64,000 nt of DNA from Bilifractor sp002394235 (GCF_052118845.1 NZ_JBQKGJ010000013.1:17222-81221), one strand, 5' to 3'; counted from the stretch's first letter, positions 27,569 through 36,619 are shown. The notes: generated by a model not told the origin, from the letters alone. Numbers and translations: made by a program.

Positions 27569-29040
27569 ATCGTGTCACTTCCCTTGTCTTCGAAATAATC
27601 CTGGCCTTTTCCGTTCTTCTTTCCCGTGTAGAGGAGCGTGTCAGCCCTGCTGAAAACCCTTTCAAAATCGCGGTCATCACTGTGCACAATCGCCGTACCG
27701 CTGCAGAAAGAAAGACCGTCGGCGGCATAATCCCTGCCGAGACTCTCCTGGAAGCGAGACCGCAAAGCATCGGTATATTTCCTGAGTTCTTCCCGGGCAC
27801 CTTCCTCATCTACGATATCCATGCAGCCGAAAACCCCGAACTCATCGCCGCCGAGTCTGCCGAGTATAAACTCAGATCCGTAGGTTTCAGACAGAAGTCT
27901 GGAAAAGCGGCGTAGGACATTGTCTCCTTCCAGATGGCCGTGCTGATCGTTGATCGATTTGAAATTATCCAGATCAAAGATGGAAAAACTCATGATTTTA
28001 TCCGCGGGCATTTCCTGAACGAAGCGGTTTGCCATTCTGTGAAATTCTTCGTTGTTGTACAAACCGGTCATGCGGTCATGGTGGGCCTCTTCCTGCAGCG
28101 AATCAACATAATGATTCGCTGTGACATTGATCCGGCTTGTTTCTATTATGCCGAAGATGAGGATCAGACCAACAACGGCAAGAATGACAAGGATGGTGGT
28201 CTCCATGAAACGGTTGTTGTCCTGTACAATCAGGCTCACGGGGACTGTGCAGATCACACGCCATCCATTGCTGCATTCATCGCTGGTGATCAGCGCCTTG
28301 TCCGCCATCACGCTGCCGTTTCTGAGGCTGCCGAGGTACGACACGGTGGATGCCGGAAGCTCTGTTCCAATTTCGTCGCTATCATTCGAATAAAGGATCC
28401 GGTTATCGTTGTTGACCAGAGATACATTCATGCCTTTCAGCTGCTCTGGAATCTGAAACACATTCTTCAATTCACGGGAGTAGAAGGAGATCAGGATGAC
28501 ACTGTACTTATTGAAACGTTCGAAGTAGTAGATGTGTTCGATGTCGTCCTTCAATCCGAAATACCAGGTACTGTGCTCATCATTCTGCTTCAGGATATTA
28601 CTGAAGGCCTCATACATTCCGCCGTCAGCGTACATATTCTTCGTGACCTTCGACAGTGATCCGATGACTTCATCATCACTGTAGATAATGGCAAAATCTG
28701 CATAGTTGTCCAGCAGACTCAGATCTGTAATGTTGTCATTGATTTCATTGGAAATCTGAAGCTGCGTATACGGATCAGCGTTTTTCTCCGTTGGGTTGTA
28801 GGTATAATTAGTACTGTTGGAAAAAAGAAGCGCGGAAGCCTTCTCAACCTTGGTCAGATAAGAATCAATGTTCAATTCCATCTGACGGTTGCTGGCGCTG
28901 ATCAGACTGGCAGCATTCTCCCGCATGAAAATATTTGATCTTCCCGTGAGAAGCAGAACAATATACAACGAGATCCCCAGGATCAGCGTTGAAAAAAGAA
29001 TAATGGTACGAAGTTGTGTTTTCTTAAATTCATTACCCAT
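27565..29040 (-). CDS. Diguanylate cyclase with extracytoplasmic sensor
   Basis: About 491 residues: a membrane segment near the N-terminus (TIILFSTLILGISLYIVLLLTG), a 230-residue outside domain of Cache type, a second membrane segment (TTILVILAVVGLILIFGI), and a GGDEF domain with FDLDNFKSINDQHGHLEGD and intact RLGGDEFGVFG. The catalytic motif predicts c-di-GMP synthesis. The frame is open to 29121, but ATG at 29040 (MGNEFKK) gives a normal N-terminus; no strong ribosome site marks either. Translationally coupled to the binding protein downstream. Confidence 0.88.
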   Translation of the reverse strand: MGNEFKKTQLRTIILFSTLILGISLYIVLLLTGRSNIFMRENAASLISASNRQMELNIDSYLTKVEKASALLFSNSTNYTYNPTEKNADPYTQLQISNEINDNITDLSLLDNYADFAIIYSDDEVIGSLSKVTKNMYADGGMYEAFSNILKQNDEHSTWYFGLKDDIEHIYYFERFNKYSVILISFYSRELKNVFQIPEQLKGMNVSLVNNDNRILYSNDSDEIGTELPASTVSYLGSLRNGSVMADKALITSDECSNGWRVICTVPVSLIVQDNNRFMETTILVILAVVGLILIFGIIETSRINVTANHYVDSLQEEAHHDRMTGLYNNEEFHRMANRFVQEMPADKIMSFSIFDLDNFKSINDQHGHLEGDNVLRRFSRLLSETYGSEFILGRLGGDEFGVFGCMDIVDEEGAREELRKYTDALRSRFQESLGRDYAADGLSFCSGTAIVHSDDRDFERVFSRADTLLYTGKKNGKGQDYFEDKGSDTI

Positions 29041-29157
29041 ATCTACAAAACTGTTAAGTTCAAAAGTGTGTATGCTGATAGGTATGCTGAATATCAAAAA
29101 ATAATAAAAATATATTATCACTGAAAATGACGGGTGTCAATTTATGCAAATTCAGCC

Positions 29158-29256
29158 GGAGCATTACACACAACGTGTGTATACCCCGGCGACATATTCA
29201 CCGACCAATCGCCGCCATTCAGGGGAGCATTACAAACAACGCGTCTATACCCCGGC
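29158..29256. repeat. Pair of 33-bp direct repeats (period 66)
   Basis: Units at 29158-29190 and 29224-29256 both start GGAGCATTACA and end TATACCCCGGC. The first contains ACACAC-AAC-GTGTGT, a small hairpin; the second has lost it. They lie between two diguanylate cyclase genes, just upstream of the 27565-29040 gene on its strand, and could be regulatory. Confidence 0.7.
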
Positions 29257-29268
29257 TGCACTCTCCCT

Positions 29269-30636
29269 TCAATCCGGATTTCTCCTGTCAAATTCCTGCT
29301 GCTCGTAATACTGCTTCTTCTCCTCGTACATGTGGTGGTCCGCAATGCGTAGGGCTTCCTCGATTTTACTGCTGTCAGGGCACCAGAAGCAGCCAATGGA
29401 GAGCAGATGCGGCATTGTCCGGCAGTATCCGGCTGCCAGCTTTTCTTTTTTCTCTGTAAACACTTCTTCCCGGATCCCGGGAAGGATGACAACGAATTCA
29501 TCGCCGCCCGCGCGGTAGACATGCCTTCTTCCAAAATTTTCCCCAAGAAGATCCGCGGCGCTCTGCAATGCCTGATCGCCGGCTTCATGCCCCTGCTCAT
29601 CGTTGATGATTTTAAGACCATTGACATCTGCATACACAAGACCGGTCGGAATGTTCTGCTCTGCCAGCGCATTCATCCTGGCAATCATCGCGTTGCGGTT
29701 GAAGACATTTGTCAGGGTATCCATGTGGCTGAGCCGGTTCAGATCCTCCATCAGCCGGTGATTGACGATCTTGGCACCGATAAAATACGAGATCGAATTC
29801 AGAACGAGCTGCGTATTGATCAGATCACTCTTCTCATAGTTGTCCGCGCCGAGATATCCAATGAGCTTTCCTCTGTTGTAAAACGGCGCAGCCGCAAGGC
29901 ATCGGATTCCCTGACGCCTGAGGTTTTCATAGTCAATGGGATCATCCGCCCTGAGTTCCTCGATGTCCGCGATGACAACACTATCGCTTTTCTCCAGATA
30001 TTTCTCCCATCCGCTCAGATATCCGTCATAGTCCAGATTCTGAAGCGTATCCATCTCCGGCTCCACGCCCGGAGCACACCATTCAAAGGTATTGCTCGCG
30101 GTAATTCCATCCGTCTCCAGAACATACAGCCGGTCCGGGTGAATGTACCGGCTCAGATCCTCCAGCGCGTGATTCATGCCTGCCTCAAAGTCTTCTTCAT
30201 TGTTCAGAAGCTTGGAAATGCGCAGGATGATGCTGTCGGTTTTCGTCACCCTCCTGGTCTTTCGCACGCTCTCATCGACATCAGTGAAGATAAAGGCGAC
30301 GGCATTCTCTGTCGTGGCGGGGCCCACGGTAAAGTCCAGCCAGCGACCTATCTCCTTAGAGTACACACAGGCATGAACCGGCAGTTTCTTCTCCCTTGCC
30401 TCCTGACAATACGGCATCCACGAGACTCCCTCGGGATAGATGTCCAGAAAGTTCCGGCCGATCAGGTTCTCCCTTCGAAAGCCTGCCATACGGCAGTAAG
30501 CTTCATTGACATACAGATATCTCGTATTTACCACAGTGGCGGCGGTGTCATAGATCAGAGTGAATACCGCAAAGGGTACCGGTATGTCCTGATCAAGATC
30601 CAAAAGCGGGATATCCCTCATTATCGTTTCTCTCAT
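29269..30636 (-). CDS. Soluble PAS-GAF-GGDEF diguanylate cyclase
   Basis: A 455-residue protein without membrane segments. Residues 15-125 form a PAS domain (YLYVNEAYCRMAGFRRENLIGRNF), residues 140-290 a GAF-like domain (GIRCLAAAPFYNRGKLIGYLGADN), and residues 300-455 a GGDEF domain with ADVNGLKIINDEQGHEAGD and intact RAGGDEFVVIL. It should make c-di-GMP on a cytoplasmic cue. The start region is uncertain: ATG at 30636 and 30621 are both poorly served by ribosome sites. A 12-bp minisatellite lies about 90 bp upstream. Confidence 0.87.
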   Translation of the reverse strand: MRETIMRDIPLLDLDQDIPVPFAVFTLIYDTAATVVNTRYLYVNEAYCRMAGFRRENLIGRNFLDIYPEGVSWMPYCQEAREKKLPVHACVYSKEIGRWLDFTVGPATTENAVAFIFTDVDESVRKTRRVTKTDSIILRISKLLNNEEDFEAGMNHALEDLSRYIHPDRLYVLETDGITASNTFEWCAPGVEPEMDTLQNLDYDGYLSGWEKYLEKSDSVVIADIEELRADDPIDYENLRRQGIRCLAAAPFYNRGKLIGYLGADNYEKSDLINTQLVLNSISYFIGAKIVNHRLMEDLNRLSHMDTLTNVFNRNAMIARMNALAEQNIPTGLVYADVNGLKIINDEQGHEAGDQALQSAADLLGENFGRRHVYRAGGDEFVVILPGIREEVFTEKKEKLAAGYCRTMPHLLSIGCFWCPDSSKIEEALRIADHHMYEEKKQYYEQQEFDRRNPD

Positions 30637-30722
30637 CTGCTGCTATCAGACACATGCTTCTCGATGTGCCTATACTCCTCCTGTATAGAACAACAGAAAG
30701 CTGACATTTGCAATACGCATGG

Positions 30723-30818
30723 ATGTACCGATGTATGTATCGATGGATATACCGATGGATGTACCGATGGATGTATCGAAGAATGTACCGATGGATGTAT
30801 CGATGGATGCATGCGTAC
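30723..30818. repeat. 12-bp minisatellite (8 units)
   Basis: Eight units of ATGTAYCGATGG in tandem, ACC and ATC forms alternating in places. Period 12 keeps all frames open, so spurious open frames rich in Tyr-Ile-His or Pro-Ser-Ile-His appear. It is intergenic, upstream of the PAS-GAF-GGDEF gene and divergent to metY. Copy number could change by slippage. The rest of 30637-31068 contains only the metY promoter. Confidence 0.9.
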
Positions 30819-30961
30819 CATGGCGTCAATTTCTGTTGGTAATACTTATATTGTAACACAATACATAAATCTTCATACACTTTTTTTCTTCTTCAGGATC
30901 CACTCCCGGACGCGAGATGTATCGTTTTCTTTTATGAGATGTCCCCATAGGAAAGAATATT

Positions 30962-30989
30962 TTGTCTCCTGCGGTTCTTATGCTATACT
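30962..30989 (+). promoter_or_regulatory. Probable promoter of metY
   Basis: TTGTCT (30962-30967) and TATACT (30984-30989) with 16-bp spacing, 80 bp before the start codon. No SAM or T-box riboswitch can be fitted in the leader. Confidence 0.5.
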
Positions 30990-31068
30990 GATACATATTT
31001 CCCTATTGTTTACAGGGGAATGTCCGGAAACCTGATTCACGAACGAATAATAAAGAGAGGAAAAAACG

Positions 31069-32367
31069 ATGGCAGACTTTCATATGGAAACCAAATGCGT
31101 TCAGTCCGGCTACCGCCCGAAAAACGGTGAACCCAGAGAGGTTCCTATCATTCAGAGCACAACCTTCAAATACGATACCAGCGCAGACATGGGAAAGCTG
31201 TTTGACCTGGAGGCATCCGGCTATTTCTACAGCAGACTGCAGAACCCCACAAATGACTACGTAGCCGCAAAAATTGCGGATATGGAGGGCGGAACCGCTG
31301 CGATGCTGACCTCTTCGGGACAGGCAGCCAACTTTTTTGCCGTATTCAACATTGCCACTGCGGGCGATCATGTGGTGGCGTCTTCCTCCATTTACGGAGG
31401 AACCTATAACCTGTTTCATGTCACCATGCGTAAAATGGGAATCGATTTTACCTTTGTCAGCCCGGACTGCACGGAAGACGAATTAAACGCGGCATTCCGG
31501 CCGAACACCAGGGCTGTCTTCGGTGAAACGATTGCGAATCCCGCGCTGACCGTATTTGACTTCGAAAAATTTTCAAAAGCGGCACATGCACATGGCGTAC
31601 CCCTGATTATAGATAATACCTTTGCCACACCGGTAAACTGCCGCCCGTTCCAATGGGGAGCAGACATTGTCACCCACTCTACCACAAAATACATGGACGG
31701 ACATGGTTCCTGTGTGGGCGGCGCCATTGTAGACTCCGGGAGCTTTGACTGGATGGCTCATGCGGAAAAATTTCCAGGACTGACCACACCGGACGACAGC
31801 TATCATGGAATTGTATATGCGGAAAAATTTGGAAAAGAGGGGGCCTTTATTACCAAGGCAACCGCACAGCTGATGCGGGATTTCGGCGCCATACCAAGTC
31901 CCTACAGCTCCTATATTCTGAACCTCGGCCTGGAAAGCCTGCACTGCCGCATGAAACAGCACTGCGCCAACGGACTGGCTGTCGCAAGATTTCTGTCTGA
32001 AAGTGATATGGTGGAGCAGGTAAGCTACCCGTCCCTGCCCGGAGACCCGTACTACAGCCGCGCCCAAAAATACATGAACGGCGGGGACACCTGCGGCGTC
32101 GTTTCTTTCCGCATAAAAGGCAGCCGCACCGATGCAGAAGCCTTTATGAAGCATTTGAAAATATTTGCGATTGAGACTCACGTTGCGGATGCACGTTCCT
32201 GCTGTCTCCATCCCGCAAGCTCCACACACCGGCAGCTGACCGACCAGGAGCTTCTGGATGCCGGAATCAGCTCCAATCTGATCCGTATGAGCTGCGGACT
32301 GGAAAACACAGAGGATCTGGTGCAGGATATTGCACAGGCTCTGGACGCTGTAAAGGCCTCCCGGTGA
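31069..32367 (+). CDS. metY: O-acetylhomoserine sulfhydrylase (homocysteine synthase)
   Basis: A 432-residue PLP enzyme of the Cys/Met metabolism family. SGQAANFFAVFNI and SSSIYGGTYNLF near residues 85-110 bind cofactor, IIDNTFATPVNC holds the ring-contact Asp, and the Schiff-base Lys is in THSTTKYMDGHGSCVGG near residue 210. The length and the MGLF-like insert fit MetY, which makes homocysteine from O-acetylhomoserine and sulfide. GAGAGG precedes the ATG. It is followed 33 bp later by the 3' end of an inverted group II intron fragment. Confidence 0.93.
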   Translation: MADFHMETKCVQSGYRPKNGEPREVPIIQSTTFKYDTSADMGKLFDLEASGYFYSRLQNPTNDYVAAKIADMEGGTAAMLTSSGQAANFFAVFNIATAGDHVVASSSIYGGTYNLFHVTMRKMGIDFTFVSPDCTEDELNAAFRPNTRAVFGETIANPALTVFDFEKFSKAAHAHGVPLIIDNTFATPVNCRPFQWGADIVTHSTTKYMDGHGSCVGGAIVDSGSFDWMAHAEKFPGLTTPDDSYHGIVYAEKFGKEGAFITKATAQLMRDFGAIPSPYSSYILNLGLESLHCRMKQHCANGLAVARFLSESDMVEQVSYPSLPGDPYYSRAQKYMNGGDTCGVVSFRIKGSRTDAEAFMKHLKIFAIETHVADARSCCLHPASSTHRQLTDQELLDAGISSNLIRMSCGLENTEDLVQDIAQALDAVKASR

Positions 32368-32400
32368 TCCCGGCTGCAGTCTTCGAGATATAAAGCACGA

Positions 32401-33176
32401 ATCGAGTAGGAGGCGGTGACTAACCGCCGTCCTCTCACAACACCGTACGTACCGTTCGGTATACGGCGCTTTCAATAGTTGACATACACAGACTGATAGG
32501 CCGTGGCTAAATCATAAAAGCCACTGTTTATCAGTCTTTCTTTTGTCATAGCCATATTGACTGCGACTGTATGCGTGGTAAACCAATGGCCGCGCCGACT
32601 GTTACCAGCCATGTACGCTAAGTCCTCGGGTACACCCATCTTAATCAGATTTCGCACCTTTGTCTTGGGTTTCTTCCATTGTTTCCATATACACATACGT
32701 ATTCTGTGATAGAGCCATTTGTTGATTTCATCTATGTTGTTCTTCATGCTTGCTATACCATAGTAGTTAAGCCATCCTCTCGCATATACCTTGATTTTCG
32801 CAAGGCTCGGCTTGATGGACCGTACAGACTTACGGGAAGATAAATCTTTCAGTTTTGACTTGAACTTCTTCCATGACTTTGGATGAACCCTGACATAAAT
32901 GCCACTACCGTTCCTTCCCAATGCAAAGCCAAGAAATTTAAAATTTCGGATTGCAAACACGCTGACAGTACGGCTTTTCTCTCGATTAACCGTTAGCTTC
33001 AGTTTCTTCTCGAGATATTTCGTACTGCTTTCCAAGAGTCTTTCTGATGCTCTTTTGCTTTTCGCAAGAAGAACGATGTCATCTGCATATCTTATGCAGG
33101 GCACACCTCTTTTCAGAAACTCTTGGTCAAACTCATTGAGGTAGATATTCGCAAGAAGCGGAGATAGATTTCCACC
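32401..33176 (-). mobile_element. 3' half of a group II intron (left flank of the RIT-like element)
   Basis: On the minus strand the sequence reads from inside the reverse transcriptase gene to the domain V/VI structure (ACGGTGTTGTGAGAGGACG, then a GCGGTTAGTCACCGC hairpin) and ends CTCCTACTCGAT at 32401, matching the end of the right-flank intron. The 5' half, including the intron 5' end and the RT N-terminus, is missing; the break is at 33176/33177 where the recombinase element begins. Splicing is impossible for this fragment. Confidence 0.88.
32472..33176 (-). pseudogene. Group II intron reverse transcriptase/maturase, C-terminal half
   Basis: The frame starts abruptly with GGNLSPLLANIYLNEFDQEF (RT motif 4 region), then IRYADDIVLLAKS with the catalytic YADD, the thumb, and the maturase domain (VYARGWLNYYGIASMKNNIDEINKWLYHRIRMCIWKQWK). 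About 230 residues remain of a usual 420 or more; all of RT motifs 0-3 are absent. A GTG at 33104 could restart translation, but the product would lack the active enzyme core. Confidence 0.88.
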
Positions 33177-33264
33177 CTATGCAAAGCAGAATACTATGCA
33201 AAGAAAGAGCCCGCTTTCCTTATAATAAAAGATTTTGTTTTGATTTACTTTGCATAGTATTCTG
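33177..33264. repeat. Left end of the RIT-like element
   Basis: CTATGCAAAG at 33177-33186 and 33194-33203, inverted CTTTGCATAG at 33248-33257. The inner two extend to a perfect 17-bp inverted repeat (33187-33203 with 33248-33264). Likely recombinase binding sites. Confidence 0.88.
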
Positions 33265-33274
33265 TTTGTTGATA

Positions 33275-34285
33275 CTACAGCTCAGACAACCATTCCATTA
33301 GATCACTGTTTTCATTCCAGTCCGGTAGGTTAGAATCTACCAAATCTGGATAAGCGTTTTCTAATGCTTTACGTTTAAGTTCTGCATCGGCACGTGCATA
33401 AATTTCAGTGGTCTTGATATCACTATGCCCCAAAAAGTCACGGATATAAATCAGATTTACACCTGCCTGCAGCAGATGGACAGCCTTAGAATGACGGAGC
33501 ATATGGCACCTTACTTTCTCCGGCACTTTGTCAGATGATTCATGTGCCATAACAGCATATTTATTAATGATATAGGACACTCCTTCTTTCGTCAGTTTAT
33601 TATGCTGTTTATTCGTAAAAAGCGGATAGCTGGTTTTATGCGCCAGGTTAAGCTTGTTCTCGGAGATATATTTTTCTACCAGTACGGCTGTATTCTTCAT
33701 AATGGGAACTCTACGTGTTTTATTGCCTTTTCCGGTAAGTATCAATACTGGATTGCTCCCTGAGATAAAATCTTTCACTGTAAGGTCTATGATCTCCTGG
33801 ACTCTGGCACCACTGTCATACATCAGGCTCATTAATGTAAGATCTCTCCGTCCCTGGGCGGTAGATTTATCCGGCTGCTCCAGCAGAACTTTGATACCTT
33901 CTGGAGACAGATGTTCTACCATTGACTGCCGTCTCTTTTTTACCGGGATGGCAAGCACTTTCTGATAATGATAGAGGGATTCCGGTGATTCTGACTGTGC
34001 GTAACGAAAAAAGGAATGGATGGCAGTCAGCCTCAGGTTCCTTGTGGAAATGGAACATTTCCTTTCTGTTTCCAACCAGTTTAAAAACCGCTCAATCAGT
34101 TCAGAAGACAGTTTTTTCATGGTAAGTTTTTCAGTTGGAATTGCTTCTTCTTTCTCACAAAAAAGAATGAGCAGCTTAAAAGTATCCCGGTAGGATTTGA
34201 TAGTGTTCCTGCTGACATTTTTCTGGATAGGAAGATAGTCAGAAAGGAAAGCAGTAAGGTGTATGGAGAAATCAGTCGGGTTCAT
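33275..34285 (-). CDS. RIT tyrosine recombinase, third gene
   Basis: A 336-residue integrase with an N-terminal SAM-like core-binding domain and a C-terminal catalytic domain. Catalytic residues are visible: Arg in YDSGARVQEIIDL, Lys in TGKGNKTRRVPI, HxxR in CHMLRHSKAVHLLQAG, His in FLGHSDIKTTEIY and the Tyr nucleophile of that motif. Its ATG overlaps the previous gene by 14 bp and has GGAGG 9 nt upstream. It should act with the other two recombinases on the element ends. It looks intact. Confidence 0.9.
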   Translation of the reverse strand: MNPTDFSIHLTAFLSDYLPIQKNVSRNTIKSYRDTFKLLILFCEKEEAIPTEKLTMKKLSSELIERFLNWLETERKCSISTRNLRLTAIHSFFRYAQSESPESLYHYQKVLAIPVKKRRQSMVEHLSPEGIKVLLEQPDKSTAQGRRDLTLMSLMYDSGARVQEIIDLTVKDFISGSNPVLILTGKGNKTRRVPIMKNTAVLVEKYISENKLNLAHKTSYPLFTNKQHNKLTKEGVSYIINKYAVMAHESSDKVPEKVRCHMLRHSKAVHLLQAGVNLIYIRDFLGHSDIKTTEIYARADAELKRKALENAYPDLVDSNLPDWNENSDLMEWLSEL

Positions 34286-35252
34286 AGGATGAGTCCTCCA
34301 TTTCCGGAATGATGTCCTTATAGCACTTTTCCAGTTTCATCCGGATATCCGGAAAGATATCTGCTGTCCATCTGAGATAGTATGCCGTTTCATTGAAGGT
34401 CTGGTGTCCCAGGTAGGTACGCATCATTGGAATTAATACCAAAAGATCCCGATCCTGTTCAGCCCATTCTTTCAGGCGGTAAATGCAGTACGCATGCCGA
34501 AAATCGTGGACTCTTGGGCCATCACCAGTATGTGAGATACCTGCCTTCCAGAGAAAACGCCGGAAGTTTTTATAAATATTTCCTATGGTCATTGGTTTTC
34601 CGCCATAGCCTGGGAATAAATATCCATCAGGATCTGGAAAAGGATGGACCTATTCAGCATATGTCCGAAGTCTCAGTGTAATGGATTCCGGCATTGGGAC
34701 CAAACGACTGTTATGATTCTTTGAATCACAGATGGACAACACGCCTTGATGCAGATCTACATCCCCAACTGTCAGCAGCCGTGCTTCAGAGCAGCGCAGC
34801 CCACAGGAAAGAAGCAGTCTGAAAAACTCCGGCATGATCAGGTGCCGATAAGGAACGTTTGAACAGTAGTGACATTTATCCGTCTCTGCAAAGAATCTTT
34901 TCAGTTCGTCTGGAGTATAAATGTGCGGTACATACTGTTGTCCTTTCGGATAGTAATTCTTTGGAAGTATCCATGTCTTGATCCCGATGCTGTCCAGGTA
35001 CTTTGAGAACTGGCGTATAACAGAAGCACGGGAACAATGGTTCGCAGCTGTTTCATGCATTGTTTTGCAGCACCAGCCGACCACAGCTTCTTTAGAAAGT
35101 ATATCTGTTTCTGGGTAATGTACTGCAAGGTAATTATCAAATCGTTTGAGGATGCCTGGTTCTGAGTTGTATTTATACCCGACAGAACGTTTGAGTGAGA
35201 TGAAATCCTGCATTTCTTTCTTTAATGGTCCTGTAAAAACTGGTTCAGCCAA
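34272..35252 (-). pseudogene. RIT tyrosine recombinase, second gene, with an in-frame amber stop
   Basis: Reads through as a 326-residue integrase: LLLSCGLRCSEARLLTVGDV (Arg), VHDFRHAYCIYRLKEW (His-x-x-Arg), and LGHQTFNETAYYLRW (His, Tyr). A TAG at 34650-34652 interrupts the frame between TYAE and VHPFPDPDGYLFPGYGG with no frame change, so one base change (CAG, TGG or similar) would explain it. The start is TTG at 35252, 9 nt after GGAGGTGAT, overlapping the first gene by 8 bp. The element may therefore be immobile unless the stop is read through. Confidence 0.85.
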
Positions 35253-36480
35253 GACGGATCACCTCCTCGAAATCCAGCGGGCATTCCGCCAGACGTGCCA
35301 TATCTACTTTGAGATATACAGCAGTGGAATTCGTATCCAAGTGACCGATAATGTCAGAGATCACCGGAAGTGGGGTATCTTTTTCAAGAAGCACACTTGC
35401 CATAGTGTGGCGCAGGCTGTGCATTCCACGACGTTTGCCGGATACTGGGATATGAGCTTTTACCATATATGCTTTTATCAGCTGGTTCAGATGGTCATCT
35501 TTTGAAAAAGGCAAAAATGGAGCCATGTGCCGAACGAAAATGTAGGGACTATCAACTTTTGGTCTTCCATATTTCAGGTAGTCGATCACAGCCCATCCAA
35601 CATCCGGCACAAGAGGAAGCTCCATAGGTTGTTTTGTTTTTGACTGGACGAAACAGAGTTTCTTCTCTGCCCAGTTAAAGTTTTCAAAACAAAGGCCTTT
35701 GATATCGGCACAACGAAGGCCTAGCCGGCATGCAATAAGTATGATAGCATAATCCCTTTTCCCTTTAGGGCTTCCGCGGTCAATGGCTTCAATGAGCTGC
35801 TTTAATTCCTCATGCGTCCATGCAGAAGGAATGGCTGTCTGCTTATGGGCTTTTACCATTGGCATTTTGGCAGCAAAATCAACCACGATAATGTCTTCTT
35901 GATAAAGGAAACGGAAGAAAGCACGTAAGGAACAGATATGTTGTTCTACTGTCTTGTAGGTGAATCCTGCTAATGTGCGGATATATGCATAAATGACCTC
36001 CAGAGTAACAGCACTGAAATCCACCATCCCATGAGCAGTCAGATAGTCCATCATGTAGGAAGACTGCTTCACATAGTGGTCTAAAGTTATCTTGGAATAT
36101 CCATTCTTCACACAATACTCCTGAAAACGTTGCCTCATCTCTAAAAAGAAAGGTTCGGTCAGGATTTCTTTGTGTTTCAGGTAACGCCGAAGCACAGCAT
36201 GATGAAGCTGAAAATCACCTACCATGCGTATAACACGTAGTTCCTGTGTTTCTGCCTGTGGCAGTGTTCTCCCAAAATCATCCTGTGTGATGCCGAAGAA
36301 TTCCTGGACGAAGTCTATGCCGAGTTGTTCTGTGTAGTAGTATTCACCGCGATCTTCTGCATAGGCCATCAGCTGGTTCCAGCGTCTGCGGTAAAAGACC
36401 ATACTTCCTTCGGTGTAACCAAGCCGTAGAAGTTCCTGTTCCAGTTCAGAAATCAGGTCTGGTAAGTATTTTTTGTCCAT
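35245..36480 (-). CDS. RIT tyrosine recombinase, first gene
   Basis: A 411-residue integrase, the longest of the trio. It has an extra N-terminal helical region, then the core-binding and catalytic domains: Arg in ACRLGLRCADIKGL, HxxR in GMHSLRHTMASVLL, His and Tyr in IGHLDTNSTAVYL. The start at 36480 is set by GGAGG 7 nt upstream; an ATG at 36522 is further from any ribosome site. It lies 57 bp from the inner end motif at 36538, so the trio promoter must overlap the right-end repeats and could be controlled by the recombinases. Confidence 0.9.
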   Translation of the reverse strand: MDKKYLPDLISELEQELLRLGYTEGSMVFYRRRWNQLMAYAEDRGEYYYTEQLGIDFVQEFFGITQDDFGRTLPQAETQELRVIRMVGDFQLHHAVLRRYLKHKEILTEPFFLEMRQRFQEYCVKNGYSKITLDHYVKQSSYMMDYLTAHGMVDFSAVTLEVIYAYIRTLAGFTYKTVEQHICSLRAFFRFLYQEDIIVVDFAAKMPMVKAHKQTAIPSAWTHEELKQLIEAIDRGSPKGKRDYAIILIACRLGLRCADIKGLCFENFNWAEKKLCFVQSKTKQPMELPLVPDVGWAVIDYLKYGRPKVDSPYIFVRHMAPFLPFSKDDHLNQLIKAYMVKAHIPVSGKRRGMHSLRHTMASVLLEKDTPLPVISDIIGHLDTNSTAVYLKVDMARLAECPLDFEEVIRLG

Positions 36481-36537
36481 AAAAGTACCTCCGATATGAT
36501 ATTTTTTGAGAATTGCTCTCATAAATATCTTCGGAGA

Positions 36538-36619
36538 CTATGCAAAGTAAAGCAAGAAAAGATGATGTAAAATAAGGAAATTTGGAGCTTTACTTTGCAT
36601 AGTAACTTTCTTTGCATAG
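36538..36619. repeat. Right end of the RIT-like element
   Basis: Mirror of the left end: CTTTGCATAG at 36610-36619 and 36593-36602, inverted CTATGCAAAG at 36538-36547. The inner pair extends to a 16-bp perfect inverted repeat (36538-36553 with 36587-36602). Confidence 0.88.

Larger units (their letters stand above)
33177..36619 (-). mobile_element. RIT-like element: three tyrosine recombinases with mirrored end repeats
   Basis: A 3,443-bp unit holding three overlapping tyrosine recombinase genes on the minus strand, the layout of Recombinase-In-Trio elements. Each end has three copies of a 10-bp motif (CTATGCAAAG or its complement) in mirror arrangement: outermost at 33177 and 36610, second 17 bp in (33194 and 36593), third inverted about 55 bp further in (33248 and 36538). 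The outer motifs abut TCCACC on the left and GGCGGA on the right, which are the same two Gly codons of two different group II intron reverse transcriptases. There is no other cargo. Confidence 0.85.

Noticed and set aside
30593..30880. Tyr-Ile-His and Pro-Ser-Ile-His repeat proteins
   Set aside because: Produced by translating the 12-bp minisatellite; no start site and no coding context.
29407..31035. Long plus-strand open frame (542 codons)
   Set aside because: Antisense to the PAS-GAF-GGDEF gene and then reads through the 12-bp minisatellite; the cyclase on the other strand has clear motifs.
30990..31068. SAM or T-box riboswitch before metY
   Set aside because: The leader is only about 80 bases and shows no conserved riboswitch core or terminator.
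31573..32475. Minus-strand open frame of 300 codons over metY
   Set aside because: Shadow of metY in another frame; it has no family resemblance and ends inside the intron.
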